Positions 16,942 to 25,623 of a DNA stretch of 34,486 nt are shown piece after piece. How positions within the stretch are numbered: the first letter of the stretch is position 1; the number at the start of each line of letters is the position of its first letter. The position numbers and the translations under genes are program-made. The stretch is from Saprospiraceae bacterium (GTDB lineage: Bacteria; Bacteroidota; Bacteroidia; Chitinophagales; Saprospiraceae): positions 44,741 to 79,226 of the forward strand of contig JAHDBJ010000022.1 in assembly GCA_020630435.1 (NCBI GenBank), given 5' to 3'. The notes beneath the pieces are model-generated. The model saw only the letters and a list, made by a program, of their open reading frames with translations, was not told where the DNA came from and did not search any database.

Positions 16942-18450
16942 TTAAGATTTTTTCAATCTATTTAGCCCTGCTTTAGCTTGTTGATGCAGGCTATTTTTAT
17001 ACTCTTCAGGTTTTATTGAAAGGCATTTTTTAAAGTATTGTGCTGCTAGATTAACCGCTTTTTCTTGTTCATGTATAATCCCCATTTCCAAAGCAGCTTT
17101 ACACGCAAAATAAAAAGGTTGGTTTTGTCCATTTTCTATCGTTTGAGTATATAATTTTTTCGCCATATTCATCTTATCTAGACCTTGAGAAATCCTAGCC
17201 TTTCGATAAGTGTATTCTAACTTGTTTTTTGGCGAAGAAAACAATTCAATAGTATTCTTTTCTAGTATATCATAAGCAGCTTGGTAATATCCTCCATCAA
17301 ATAATAGTCTTGCCTTCAATAGATCTACATTAGGTATTTCTTTGGTTGTAGCAGCTCTCATTGCTTTTTTATCTGACTCTATTTGTGTATTCCCTTTAAT
17401 CGAACACAAATACATATATTTTTGGTAACCATCCATGTTCTTATTTATCAACTCAAACCAAGCAAGTTTTTGGTAGGCTTCTTTTATGTAACTCTGACTT
17501 TTTGTCTGTTCAATAAATCCAAGAATAAACTTATCAGCATCCGTATCCAAACGATTAAGTTTAGCTTCTCCAAGCATCAAATCTAAAAAATGAAAATCAT
17601 AATAGTCTGCTCCTTGAGGTCGATTTTTTAAAATGCGAATGGCTTTATCATTTTGACCTGTCCTAATCGCTACATTGGCTAAGGCAAAACATCCTAGTGG
17701 CGTAGTTGTCGGATCAATACGAGTAGATTGTATTGTTTGCCAAGCATCATCTCCTTTGTTTCCAAGATTTAATAAAAGCATGGCATACATAACTATCGTT
17801 TCTTCCTCAAAAGCAAACTCATGATTTTTAGCATATTGAAGTACTTCTTCAATTTCCCGTTGTCCTTGTGCAATTGTACCACTCATGCCTATCAGTTTAG
17901 CTCCCCATTTGTACTCATCAGGAATTGTACCTACTAAGGCATGGAGTATACCCAAACTTTTTTTATTGGGCATAAAATCTGGAAATTTATGGGCATTTTC
18001 CTCTAATAATTTGAATGCTCGTCGCACTTCTAATGCAGCATTGAAATATTCACCTAATTTCCCTTTAACAATTGCCCATTGTAACCTAATCTCGGCTTGT
18101 GAAAAAAGGAAGAATGGAGAGTTTTTATCCCCACGTTTAATAAGCTCAATTCGTTTTGAACGCATCGGATCAAGCTTTTTATAAAGTGCTTTATCTTCGT
18201 CAATATATATTTTTAATATATCTAAATAATTAGCCACATAAAATTGGAGTGCATTATCTGGTTCTTCTATTGCTACCTTCTTAAGTGCTTGTTCTGCTTT
18301 TGAAAATTTCAAACTCAATACATTCTTGTAAGCCTCTTCTAATCTAGGAGACATTTCAAAATAATCCTGAGCATTTATGCTTAACCCGATAAAACAAAAT
18401 AATATTGAATAGTATATTTTCACAAAAAAATCATATTTAATAAAGTTCAA
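16942..18450 (-). CDS. Exported tetratricopeptide-repeat protein
   Basis: The 502-residue protein has an N-terminal hydrophobic signal (about 10-27, ending INA-Q) and is otherwise helical. It contains TPR-like pairs such as the LKFSKAEQALKKVAIEEPDN repeat near residue 50, FALANVAIRTGQNDKAIRIL, ARLLFDGGYYQAAYDIL and a last AAQYFKKCLSIKPEEYK. TPR proteins mediate protein-protein contacts; this one should act in the periplasm or at the inner face of the outer membrane. A GTG at codon 10 is a possible alternative start. The start lies only about 35 bp from the terminator hairpin of the operon upstream, leaving little room for a promoter. Specific function not recognised. Confidence 0.82.
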   Translation of the reverse strand: MNFIKYDFFVKIYYSILFCFIGLSINAQDYFEMSPRLEEAYKNVLSLKFSKAEQALKKVAIEEPDNALQFYVANYLDILKIYIDEDKALYKKLDPMRSKRIELIKRGDKNSPFFLFSQAEIRLQWAIVKGKLGEYFNAALEVRRAFKLLEENAHKFPDFMPNKKSLGILHALVGTIPDEYKWGAKLIGMSGTIAQGQREIEEVLQYAKNHEFAFEEETIVMYAMLLLNLGNKGDDAWQTIQSTRIDPTTTPLGCFALANVAIRTGQNDKAIRILKNRPQGADYYDFHFLDLMLGEAKLNRLDTDADKFILGFIEQTKSQSYIKEAYQKLAWFELINKNMDGYQKYMYLCSIKGNTQIESDKKAMRAATTKEIPNVDLLKARLLFDGGYYQAAYDILEKNTIELFSSPKNKLEYTYRKARISQGLDKMNMAKKLYTQTIENGQNQPFYFACKAALEMGIIHEQEKAVNLAAQYFKKCLSIKPEEYKNSLHQQAKAGLNRLKKS

Positions 18451-18485
18451 ATAACCCTTCTATATCACGACTCATACAAACACAA

Positions 18486-18524
18486 AACGCTTGGTTAGTA
18501 TAAAATGTTATCTAACCAAGCGTT
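18486..18524 (-). terminator. Intrinsic terminator of the OsmC-Nif3-zinc-ribbon operon
   Basis: A perfect 13-bp stem (aacgcttggttag at 18486-18498 with ctaaccaagcgtt at 18512-18524) has a 13-nt loop. On the minus strand it is followed by a T-rich stretch (TTGTGTTTG). It lies 41 bp past the stop of the zinc-ribbon gene. Confidence 0.85.
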
Positions 18525-18565
18525 CTTTATAATAGGGTGTATATATAAAATCTATTCGTGTAGTA

Positions 18566-19336
18566 TTACTCTTTAGCAGGCACTTCCTGCCCAACATTTA
18601 AAATATAATCGTCCACCAGTACTCTTCCACAATGCTCACAAGAATTAATCTTTTTCCGTTGGCCGATTTCTAGCTGTAACTGAGGTGGTATTTTATTGAA
18701 ACATCCACCACAAGCATCTCTTTCTACCATCACTACTGCTAAACGGTTTCTGTATGTTGTACGGATTTTATCGTAAGCTTTCAACAAACGATCTTCGATT
18801 TTTTTTCGAGCTCTTTCTGATTTACGTTGAAGTTTAGCCTCTTCCTTCTCTGTTTTTTCTATAATTTTAGCTAATTCAACTTTTTTATCTTCTAAATCTT
18901 TTTCTTTTTGAGACAATTTAGCTTCAGATGCTTCCAACGTTAATTGCTTATTCGAAATAGTTTGCTTTGCATCTCTGATTTTCTTTTCAGACAATTGTAT
19001 TTCTAGACGTTGAAGTTCCAACTCTTTGGATAAGGCATCATACTCTCTGTTATTCTTCACTTCATCCAACTGACGATTGTACTTCTCAATCAGAGCATTT
19101 GAATCTTGGATATTCCCTTCGTGATTACTAACTGACTTATTCAGATCATCGATAGCCCCTTTATTATTATTGATACGTGTTTGTAGACCAGCAATCTCAT
19201 CTTCTAAGTCTTTAACTTCTATAGGAAGTTCACCTTTTAGAATTTCAATTTTGTCTAGTTCAGAATCAATAACCTGAAGCTCATATATTGCCTTTAATTT
19301 CTCTGGAATTGTTAAATCTGCTGTCGATTTTGCCAT
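18566..19336 (-). CDS. Coiled-coil protein with C4 zinc ribbon (CT398-like family)
   Basis: The 256-residue protein consists of a long charged coiled coil (about 10-195) followed by a C-terminal zinc ribbon with C209 and C212 (ACGGC) and C233 and C236 (SCEHC). This is the CT398-like/zf-RING_7 (DUF164) architecture found across bacteria and commonly encoded next to Nif3. In Chlamydia, CT398 has been reported to bind sigma-54 and type III secretion components. A regulatory role through protein or nucleic-acid binding is possible here but not shown. It is the last gene of a three-gene operon, 6 bp after the Nif3-like gene, and is followed by a strong terminator. Confidence 0.9.
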   Translation of the reverse strand: MAKSTADLTIPEKLKAIYELQVIDSELDKIEILKGELPIEVKDLEDEIAGLQTRINNNKGAIDDLNKSVSNHEGNIQDSNALIEKYNRQLDEVKNNREYDALSKELELQRLEIQLSEKKIRDAKQTISNKQLTLEASEAKLSQKEKDLEDKKVELAKIIEKTEKEEAKLQRKSERARKKIEDRLLKAYDKIRTTYRNRLAVVMVERDACGGCFNKIPPQLQLEIGQRKKINSCEHCGRVLVDDYILNVGQEVPAKE

Positions 19337-19342
19337 ATTCTA

Positions 19343-20137
19343 TTATAAGTAATTTACAGGATTGGTATTTACTGTTGTTTTTCGGACTGCAAAGGTAGTA
19401 AATTTATTTTTTATAATCTCAAAAAGTAAATCAATTGTAAATTGTTCACTCTCATAATGGCCTATATCTGCAATAATAATATGTCCATCGGCGTCGAAAA
19501 ATTCATGATATTTATAATCCGATGTTATAAAAACATGAGCATTTTGAGCAATCGCTTCCTGTAAAAGAAAGCCTCCAGCACCTCCACAGACGGCTATTTT
19601 TTGAATATTTTCATGAGTAATATTCGTATATTTAATACAATTAACCTCCATGACTTCTTTAAGATAGTTTAGAAAATCCATAGCTCCCATTGGTCTCTCC
19701 AATTCCCCTATCATTCCTGAACCAACTATCTCTTTTTCTGTTGAAAATGCTCTTTTAGTTAATAGTATTTGTGGTTTTTTCAAACCAATACGTTCTGCAA
19801 TTCTAGCATTCACCCCTTGCTGTACATTATCTAGGTTTGTATGAATAGCATAAATGGCAATGTCATTCTTAATAGCTTTTATCACCACTCTTTCAATATA
19901 ACTATACCCATTAAAACGTTTCATCCCTCTAAACACAATTGGATGATGAGCTATAACCAGATTACATCCCGTTTTAATAGCTTCGTCTATAACTGCCTCC
20001 GTTGAATCCAGACAAATAAGCAGCCCCTCAACTTCATCATTTGGGTGTCCTACAATTAATCCTGCATTATCGTACGATTCTTGGTAATGATTAGGAGCTA
20101 TAACTTCTAAGTATGCTGTAATATCTTTAATCTTCAT
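19343..20137 (-). CDS. Nif3-like dinuclear metal-centre protein
   Basis: The 264-residue protein matches the NIF3/YbgI (DUF34) family, which forms hexamers holding two metals per subunit. Predicted ligands are H64 and H65 in IAHHP, D103 in HTNLDN, and H227 and E231 in GHYESEQ, the full set seen in E. coli YbgI. It has the short form without the CutA1-like insertion present in about 370-residue homologues. Metal-dependent hydrolase activity (GTP cyclohydrolase I type 2 in many database names) is poorly supported for the family. Pairing with the CT398-like zinc-ribbon gene is a widely conserved arrangement. Confidence 0.93.
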   Translation of the reverse strand: MKIKDITAYLEVIAPNHYQESYDNAGLIVGHPNDEVEGLLICLDSTEAVIDEAIKTGCNLVIAHHPIVFRGMKRFNGYSYIERVVIKAIKNDIAIYAIHTNLDNVQQGVNARIAERIGLKKPQILLTKRAFSTEKEIVGSGMIGELERPMGAMDFLNYLKEVMEVNCIKYTNITHENIQKIAVCGGAGGFLLQEAIAQNAHVFITSDYKYHEFFDADGHIIIADIGHYESEQFTIDLLFEIIKNKFTTFAVRKTTVNTNPVNYL

Positions 20138-20147
20138 GTAATTTTAT

Positions 20148-20552
20148 TTATTGCCATTCAAATTCTACCTCTTGTACTAAATCTGGATGAAGGCTAAGGG
20201 CTACAGGACAAGTAAGTGCTGCTTTTTCAAGTCGTTTTTTATCCTCTTCAGAAAAGGGTTGTTGTGGCATAGTGATTTTAATAATTACTTTTGCGATTCT
20301 TCTAGGGCCACTTGCCATAACTTTTGTAATTTCAAGATTCGTACCTTTAATATCTAAACTGTTGGCATCTGCTTTAATTCCCATAATCGTTACCATACAA
20401 GAAGCCAAAGCTGTGGCCACCAAATCTGTAGGCGAAAAGGCTTCACCTTTGCCATGGTTATCTGTAGGTGCATCAGTAATAATACTGTTTTGGGATTTTA
20501 TATGGGTAGCAGAAGTTCTTAAATCCCCTTCATAGACTACTTTTGAAGTCAT
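20148..20552 (-). CDS. OsmC/Ohr-family peroxiredoxin-like protein
   Basis: The product belongs to the OsmC family, which reduces organic hydroperoxides with two reactive cysteines. From the preferred start (ATG at 20550-20552, 134 residues, MTSKVVYEGDLR) these are C52 in ALASCMVTIMG and C115 in LTCPVALSLHP. The frame is open to an ATG at 20603, giving 17 extra residues (MRPIVGIFP...) that are atypical for the family, so I reject that extension. It is the first gene of the operon with the Nif3-like and zinc-ribbon genes, 10 bp ahead of the former. Within OsmC/Ohr/YhfA subgroups the exact type is uncertain. Confidence 0.9.
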   Translation of the reverse strand: MTSKVVYEGDLRTSATHIKSQNSIITDAPTDNHGKGEAFSPTDLVATALASCMVTIMGIKADANSLDIKGTNLEITKVMASGPRRIAKVIIKITMPQQPFSEEDKKRLEKAALTCPVALSLHPDLVQEVEFEWQ

Positions 20553-20727
20553 ATTTAATAATATTTTTGTATTACGTGGAAAAATTCCAACAATTGGACG
20601 CATCCTTGCGTTTAAATGGGTAGTGGATCTATGTTTAAATATAACATTTTTGATTTGGTGTAGATAATCCCCTCTAACACATTATTTAAAAATGTAATTT
20701 CAAACATTACTCAATATAAAAGACGTA

Positions 20728-20735
20728 CAAATTTA
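20728..20735 (-). promoter_or_regulatory. Candidate -7 element for the OsmC operon
   Basis: On the minus strand this reads TAAATTTG, matching TAnnTTTG, in the divergent region between the OsmC operon and the 20817 gene. It would give a leader of about 170 nt to the preferred start. One such match is not rare by chance in AT-rich DNA. Confidence 0.25.
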
Positions 20736-20816
20736 GAATTCTACTTCTTAAATAATGACTTTTTTAGTTTAATTTTTGTAAATTGTTTCTAGTACTATTG
20801 TGAACAACTTTTTTAT

Positions 20817-21611
20817 ATGAAGAAATCTATACCTCTTTATTTTACAATAAAAAATATCTTAACTATACTTTTGTTAATTTCTACATTACAATTAACAGCT
20901 CAAAGTGGTTTTGATAATGTGGTTAGGAAAGGGCTGGTATACGATAGGGAAACAACCGTTGACTTCAAATTTCATACACATGGCTACTTTGCCTTGGGTT
21001 TGAATATTGCCCGAATTAAAACATATTACAAAACTCAATTTTATCATATCGAATTGGGTGGTTTGCGGCATCCTAGAGAATTTAGACAAAATACTAATCT
21101 CGATCCAAATACTTTAAACTTTACGAATAAAACAATATTTGGCAAACAAAATAGCCTTTACGTTTTGCGTGGAGGTTGGGGAGAAAAACGTTATTTTTCA
21201 GAAAAAGCAGAGGATCGTGGTGTAGCTGTAGGTTTTAGTTATGAATTTGGTCCTAGTATCGGTATTTTAAAACCCTATTATTTAGACCTTAGATATGCTG
21301 TTGATGGAAGAATCGTTGTCAGTTCAGAAAAATATTCTGAAGACAACCATGATATTTTTCTTGATATCTCTAAGATAGAAGGCTATTCAGGCTTTAGGTT
21401 TGGTTGGGATGAGCTTGCTGTTCAACCTGGCGGTCATCTAAACGTTGCTGCTCATTTAGACTGGGGAGCATTTGATGAATTTGTTAAAGGTCTAGAAGCT
21501 GGTGTTATGGTTGATTTTTATTTTAAAAAATTACCTATTCTAGTTAGCGATGATAATCGTCCTTTCTTTATTAATCTTTATGTAACTTTGCAGTTTGGGA
21601 AACGGTGGTAA
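20817..21611 (+). CDS. Predicted outer-membrane beta-barrel protein, function unknown
   Basis: The 264-residue protein has a signal peptide (about 1-28, ending LTA-Q) and then alternating amphipathic strands with many aromatic residues, ending in an aromatic (LQFGKRW), as is usual for outer-membrane barrels. Phrases such as GYFALGLNIARIKTYYKTQFYHIELGG and VGFSYEFGPSIGILKPYYLDLRY fit a lipid-facing barrel. I do not recognise a named family. It precedes lipA by 55 bp on the same strand and is probably co-transcribed. The reason for pairing an envelope protein with lipoate synthesis is not evident. Confidence 0.75.
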   Translation: MKKSIPLYFTIKNILTILLLISTLQLTAQSGFDNVVRKGLVYDRETTVDFKFHTHGYFALGLNIARIKTYYKTQFYHIELGGLRHPREFRQNTNLDPNTLNFTNKTIFGKQNSLYVLRGGWGEKRYFSEKAEDRGVAVGFSYEFGPSIGILKPYYLDLRYAVDGRIVVSSEKYSEDNHDIFLDISKIEGYSGFRFGWDELAVQPGGHLNVAAHLDWGAFDEFVKGLEAGVMVDFYFKKLPILVSDDNRPFFINLYVTLQFGKRW

Positions 21612-21666
21612 TTAATACTCTACCTGTAATCCTCCTAGTACTTTATCTAATTTTTGATCTTACATA

Positions 21667-22539
21667 ATGTTTGAATTACCTGTTGTACAAAAAGAAAATC
21701 CTAAACCTCGAAAACCTGATTGGCTTCGTGTAAAACTACCGATTGGTGAAGATTACAAAAGAGTCCGACATCTTGTTGACAAGTATAATCTTCACACGAT
21801 TTGCCAGAGTGGTAATTGTCCAAATATGGGAGAATGTTGGGGGGCAGGAACAGCGACCTTTATGATCTTAGGCAATACTTGTACACGCTCTTGTTCTTTC
21901 TGTGCTGTAAAGACAGGTCGACCACCTGAGTACGATACCGATGAACCGAGACGAGTAGCCGAAGCAATAAAACTCATGGAAGTCAAACACGCCGTTATCA
22001 CTTCGGTTAATCGTGATGAATTAAAGGATAGAGGCGCAGAAATCTGGTATCAAACAGTTGTCCAAACAAAAGCACTTAGCCCTCAAACTACAATCGAAAC
22101 ACTTATACCTGATGTAAAAGGAAATTGGGAAGCCCTAGAACGAATGATTAGTGGTGGTCAAGAAGTCGTCTCTCATAATATGGAAACCGTAGAACGACTT
22201 TATCGTAAAGTACGTCCCCAAGCAAAATATAAAAGAAGTCTAGAGCAAATCAAACGAATTAAAGCCTTCGGAAAACGAACGAAAACTGGTTTTATGCTAG
22301 GTTTGGGAGAAACCGATGAAGAAGTTTATCAAATCCTCGACGACCTTAAGGAACATGGTTGCGATGTGGTTACGATTGGTCAATACCTCCAACCTACCAA
22401 AATGCACCTTGCTGTATCGGAATTTGTACATCCTGATAAATTTGCTCACTTTAAACAAGTTGGATTAGAAAAAGGGTTTGATTTTGTAGAAAGTGGTCCG
22501 CTCGTTCGATCGTCTTATCATGCGGAACGACACTTATAA
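21667..22539 (+). CDS. lipA: Lipoyl synthase (radical SAM)
   Basis: The 290-residue enzyme inserts two sulfur atoms into octanoyl groups bound to lipoyl domains of pyruvate and 2-oxoglutarate dehydrogenases. Both clusters are visible. C46, C51 and C57 ([15 protein letters not shown]) bind the auxiliary [4Fe-4S] cluster that is sacrificed as sulfur donor. C72, C76 and C79 (CTRSCSFC) bind the radical-SAM cluster. The C-terminal RSSYHAE holds the conserved serine that ligates the auxiliary cluster. Length is normal. Its stop codon overlaps the 3' end of the convergent gene at 22534-22980 by 6 bp. No lipB is seen in the window. Confidence 0.98.
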   Translation: MFELPVVQKENPKPRKPDWLRVKLPIGEDYKRVRHLVDKYNLHTICQSGNCPNMGECWGAGTATFMILGNTCTRSCSFCAVKTGRPPEYDTDEPRRVAEAIKLMEVKHAVITSVNRDELKDRGAEIWYQTVVQTKALSPQTTIETLIPDVKGNWEALERMISGGQEVVSHNMETVERLYRKVRPQAKYKRSLEQIKRIKAFGKRTKTGFMLGLGETDEEVYQILDDLKEHGCDVVTIGQYLQPTKMHLAVSEFVHPDKFAHFKQVGLEKGFDFVESGPLVRSSYHAERHL

Positions 22540-22980
22540 TATCTTGTGAATTATCACATACTCCCCTATTCTACTTTGGACTATTTCAGGGATTTCTTCA
22601 CAATTGTCCCATTCGCCTTTTTTATATTCAATCTCTAGTTTAAGGACTTTAATATCGCTCTTAATCGTAGTAAGATGAGCGGTTAGTTCTTCTTCCGTTA
22701 TCTTACTTTCACACAGTTTAATATAATAATCTTGGATAGATCGTCGTAGATAATATTCCTTCTTATCAGTGGCTAAACCTTTTTTATTGATAAATGAGGT
22801 CTGTACAATAGGCGCAGCAACGATTTTATAACCATCTTTGGAAATCTTATCTGCCGTTTTTAATCTCTTTTTAGGTTTCATCTGATTTGTTTTTTCTTGG
22901 TTTGAACACATGAATGAGCAGAGTATCGTAATTAAGGCCACTAAGGATAGACTTAAATAGTTTGTAGGAAAAATTTTCAT
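22534..22980 (-). CDS. Small exported or lipoprotein-like hypothetical protein
   Basis: The 148-residue product has a hydrophobic N-terminal segment (about 8-25) with cysteines at LITILC and SFMCSN, either of which could be a loose lipobox. A Lys-rich, polar, probably helical body follows. I recognise no family. It converges with lipA and overlaps it by 6 bp: the minus-strand stop lies inside the last Leu codon of lipA. No terminator fits between them. The intact frame and signal-like N-terminus make it a likely real gene. Confidence 0.6.
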   Translation of the reverse strand: MKIFPTNYLSLSLVALITILCSFMCSNQEKTNQMKPKKRLKTADKISKDGYKIVAAPIVQTSFINKKGLATDKKEYYLRRSIQDYYIKLCESKITEEELTAHLTTIKSDIKVLKLEIEYKKGEWDNCEEIPEIVQSRIGEYVIIHKIL

Positions 22981-23046
22981 TTTTGAGGTTTATAAAAGAA
23001 GCTGTTTAAAAATTGATTACTAAATATAATTATTTTAAACTAATTC

Positions 23047-24279
23047 TTAGAAAGATTCTCCTATAAAAAAGTACAAGCCCGACTGTCGTTTATCCAAACC
23101 TGAATTTGGGTCGAGTCCTATCCCATAATCAATCCGAATATTGAGTTTTTGTTCTGAATTTATCAAAAATCGAATTCCTCCACCGACGGTATACCGCATA
23201 TCGTTGAAAGAAAAATTTTCCCAATCAGGATATACTCTTGAACTACTCACAAAACCGACGATTCCTAAACGCTTCCAAAACTGCCAGATTTTAGAATCAT
23301 AATCCAACCAGAGAGGCATTCGATATTCGGCTTGAATAGATAACATCTGTGCGTCTTGGTACGTTCCTTCAAAATATCCCCTAGCTTGATCCTTCCCTCC
23401 TAGCCTAGCCAAATCAAATATAGGTAATTCTAGTCCTTTAGAATGCGTATATCGTTGACGAGAAAGCAAGCGAACAGCGAACGTATGATTATCTTTTACA
23501 TTAAAATACTTCCGAGCATCCAACGAAAGTGCCGTATAACGAAAATCACTTCCTAGAAATTTAAGGTAACTAGCGTGCCTAAATTGTAAATAAACGCCTT
23601 CTAATGGATTATTGACATTCTTACGTGTATCATAGGCAACGATAGCGCCTAAACCAGAACGACCTCCTTCAATTCTTTCCGTAGAAAATTCAGGAAACAA
23701 ACTAATATCTTGAATAATTAAACTATCTGCTAGTGTATTATAATCCCATATTTTTTCATATTGATATTGAAGTCCAACAAACAATCCTTTTTTGATTCTT
23801 TTTAAAACCAAAGGTTTAAAAGAGAAAAAACGATATTCATAATCAATAAAATTGTATAAATCATTGGTCACCTCATCATCTTTGGTGTAATATTGGCGAA
23901 CTATATTTCCAGCATCGTTCCCCATACCATAATCTCGATCGACATTATTTGCATATTTAATTTTCCAGTTAATGTAATAGTCTTCTCCTTTAGTAAACAA
24001 CTCATTTTCAAATTCTAAAACCAATTGTTTTTTGGTTGTATAAATGGCGATTAAACGATATTTAGACATACGGGCATTAACATCTCCTTTTGCAAAATCG
24101 AAATAATAATCTCCTAGTATCCCAAACGTAAAGCCCGTTTCTGGTGTATATGCCAAAGCAGGAATAATACCAAAGCCACTCTTTCTTTTTTCTAAAGTTG
24201 TTTCTTGCCCCTTCACAGAAAAGCCTATGCCCATTAAAAAAAAGATAATCGTCAATGTTAAAAAGAGTTGTTTATGCAT
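23047..24279 (-). CDS. BamA/TamA-family outer-membrane barrel without POTRA domains
   Basis: The 410-residue protein has a signal peptide (about 1-24, ending VKG-Q) and goes almost directly into a 16-strand-type barrel of the bacterial surface antigen (Omp85) family. The segment GGRSGLGAIVAYDTRKNVNNPLEG is typical of barrel strands. LARLGGKDQARGYFEGTYQD corresponds to the conserved loop-6 region, where Omp85 proteins carry an (V/I)RG(F/Y) motif. The C-terminus ends in an aromatic (GESF). With no room for POTRA domains it is unlikely to be BamA itself; it belongs to the stand-alone barrel group common in Bacteroidota, whose substrate is unknown. Confidence 0.85.
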   Translation of the reverse strand: MHKQLFLTLTIIFFLMGIGFSVKGQETTLEKRKSGFGIIPALAYTPETGFTFGILGDYYFDFAKGDVNARMSKYRLIAIYTTKKQLVLEFENELFTKGEDYYINWKIKYANNVDRDYGMGNDAGNIVRQYYTKDDEVTNDLYNFIDYEYRFFSFKPLVLKRIKKGLFVGLQYQYEKIWDYNTLADSLIIQDISLFPEFSTERIEGGRSGLGAIVAYDTRKNVNNPLEGVYLQFRHASYLKFLGSDFRYTALSLDARKYFNVKDNHTFAVRLLSRQRYTHSKGLELPIFDLARLGGKDQARGYFEGTYQDAQMLSIQAEYRMPLWLDYDSKIWQFWKRLGIVGFVSSSRVYPDWENFSFNDMRYTVGGGIRFLINSEQKLNIRIDYGIGLDPNSGLDKRQSGLYFFIGESF

Positions 24280-24596
24280 TTCTGTTCTATTTAGGTGTAT
24301 ATGTCTTTCTATTATTTGAAACTAAAATTAGCAATTCGTACGAGAATGAAGAAAACACTTAACATTTTGACGATTAGAAATTATCTACGAAACAATTATT
24401 TCATATCAAAACGCACTTATAGATAGTTATTCGATGAAATATGATATTTTACGATTACTTATCGAAAAAATTTGTAGTTTTCATAATATTTGATTAAATT
24501 CTGTGCGAGTTTATGACAGCCATTTTTCAGGCTACAACTGCTTTAGTTTAATACACTAAAAACTTATTTTTTAAAATCTTAAAAAGAAAACAAATA
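24280..24596. other. 317-bp divergent intergenic region
   Basis: This gap lies between the start codons of the BamA-like gene (minus) and the SPFH gene (plus), so it must hold both promoters. I see no gene, tRNA or strong hairpin. The only near match to a plus-strand -7 element is aatatttg close to 24490 (one mismatch), too weak to call. Confidence 0.45.
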
Positions 24597-25598
24597 ATGG
24601 GATTATTTGATTTGTTCACAGAAGAATTTATTGAGGTCATTGATTGGGTAGAAAAGGATAAAGAAACTGTATTGTGGAAATTTCCTGACAAGGATGCCAA
24701 TATCAAATACGGTGCGAATTTAACCGTAAGAGAATCACAGATGGCAATGTTCTTAGATGAAGGACAAATGGCAGATATATTTGAACCAGGTAGATTTGAA
24801 TTAACGACCAATAACCTTCCCCTTTTGACAACCTTACGCTCTTGGAAAATGGGTTTCAAATCGCCCTTTAAGTGTGATGTTTATTTTTTAAGTACTAGAA
24901 CATTCACCAACTTAAAATGGGGAACACCGAATCCTATTATTTTAAGAGATCCTGAATTCAAACAAGTTCGTGTTAAAGCATTTGGTGTCTATTTTATAAA
25001 AATTTCTAATCCCGAAAAGTTTTTCAAAGAATATGCGGGTACAAAGCAATCGCTCAAGATTGGAGAAATAGAAGCGACACTACGTGATGTTGTTTCTCCT
25101 AAATTTGCAGAAGCTGTATCAGAGGCGGGTGTATCGGTTTTGGATATGGTTTCCAAATATACTGAACTAGGAGATGTGGTTGCGCCTATTTTACAAAAAG
25201 ACCTCGATCCCTTTGGTATAGAACTTGTCAAATTCCAGGTTTCTAGCATTTCTTTACCTAAAGAAGTAGAAGAATTTTATGATAAAATGACCAATATGAA
25301 CATGGTCGATAATATGAATAAATTCCAGCAATTTCAACAAGCAAATGCGATTGAAAAAGCTGCTGAAAATGAAGGTAGTGGCGCAGGTGAAGGTGTAGGA
25401 ATGGGAATGGGTTTTGGTATGGCTCAAATGTTTATGAACCAACAGCAAAATCAAAATAATCCTCAACAACAACCTGTAAAGGAAACCAAAGAGGAAATTA
25501 TGAAAACGCTCAAGGAGTTAGGCGCTTTGATGAAAGATGGGATATTGACGAAAAAAGAATTTGATGAGAAGAAAAAGGATTTATTGAGTCGGTTATAA
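24597..25598 (+). CDS. SPFH-domain protein with C-terminal SHOCT domain (YdjI-like)
   Basis: The 333-residue protein has the SPFH (stomatin/flotillin-like) domain in about residues 20-230, without a transmembrane segment. Landmarks are VRESQMAMFLDEGQMADIFEPGRFEL and VRVKAFGVYFIKISNP. A Gly/Met then Gln/Asn-rich linker (about 258-295) follows, and then a C-terminal SHOCT domain (LKELGALMKDGILTKKEFDEKKKDLL). This matches B. subtilis YdjI-type proteins, often labelled virion core protein. YdjI is linked with membrane-stress protein PspA and is recruited to the membrane by YdjG and YdjH. The next gene encodes a YdjG-like protein 25 bp downstream, so a two-gene membrane-associated module is likely. 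No pspA is present. Confidence 0.9.
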   Translation: MGLFDLFTEEFIEVIDWVEKDKETVLWKFPDKDANIKYGANLTVRESQMAMFLDEGQMADIFEPGRFELTTNNLPLLTTLRSWKMGFKSPFKCDVYFLSTRTFTNLKWGTPNPIILRDPEFKQVRVKAFGVYFIKISNPEKFFKEYAGTKQSLKIGEIEATLRDVVSPKFAEAVSEAGVSVLDMVSKYTELGDVVAPILQKDLDPFGIELVKFQVSSISLPKEVEEFYDKMTNMNMVDNMNKFQQFQQANAIEKAAENEGSGAGEGVGMGMGFGMAQMFMNQQQNQNNPQQQPVKETKEEIMKTLKELGALMKDGILTKKEFDEKKKDLLSRL

Positions 25599-25623
25599 TC
25601 CTTGAAATCACCTTATACAATAG

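Noticed and set aside
20553-20603. N-terminal extension of the OsmC-like gene
   Set aside because: The extra 17 residues do not fit the family, and the internal ATG gives the normal length.
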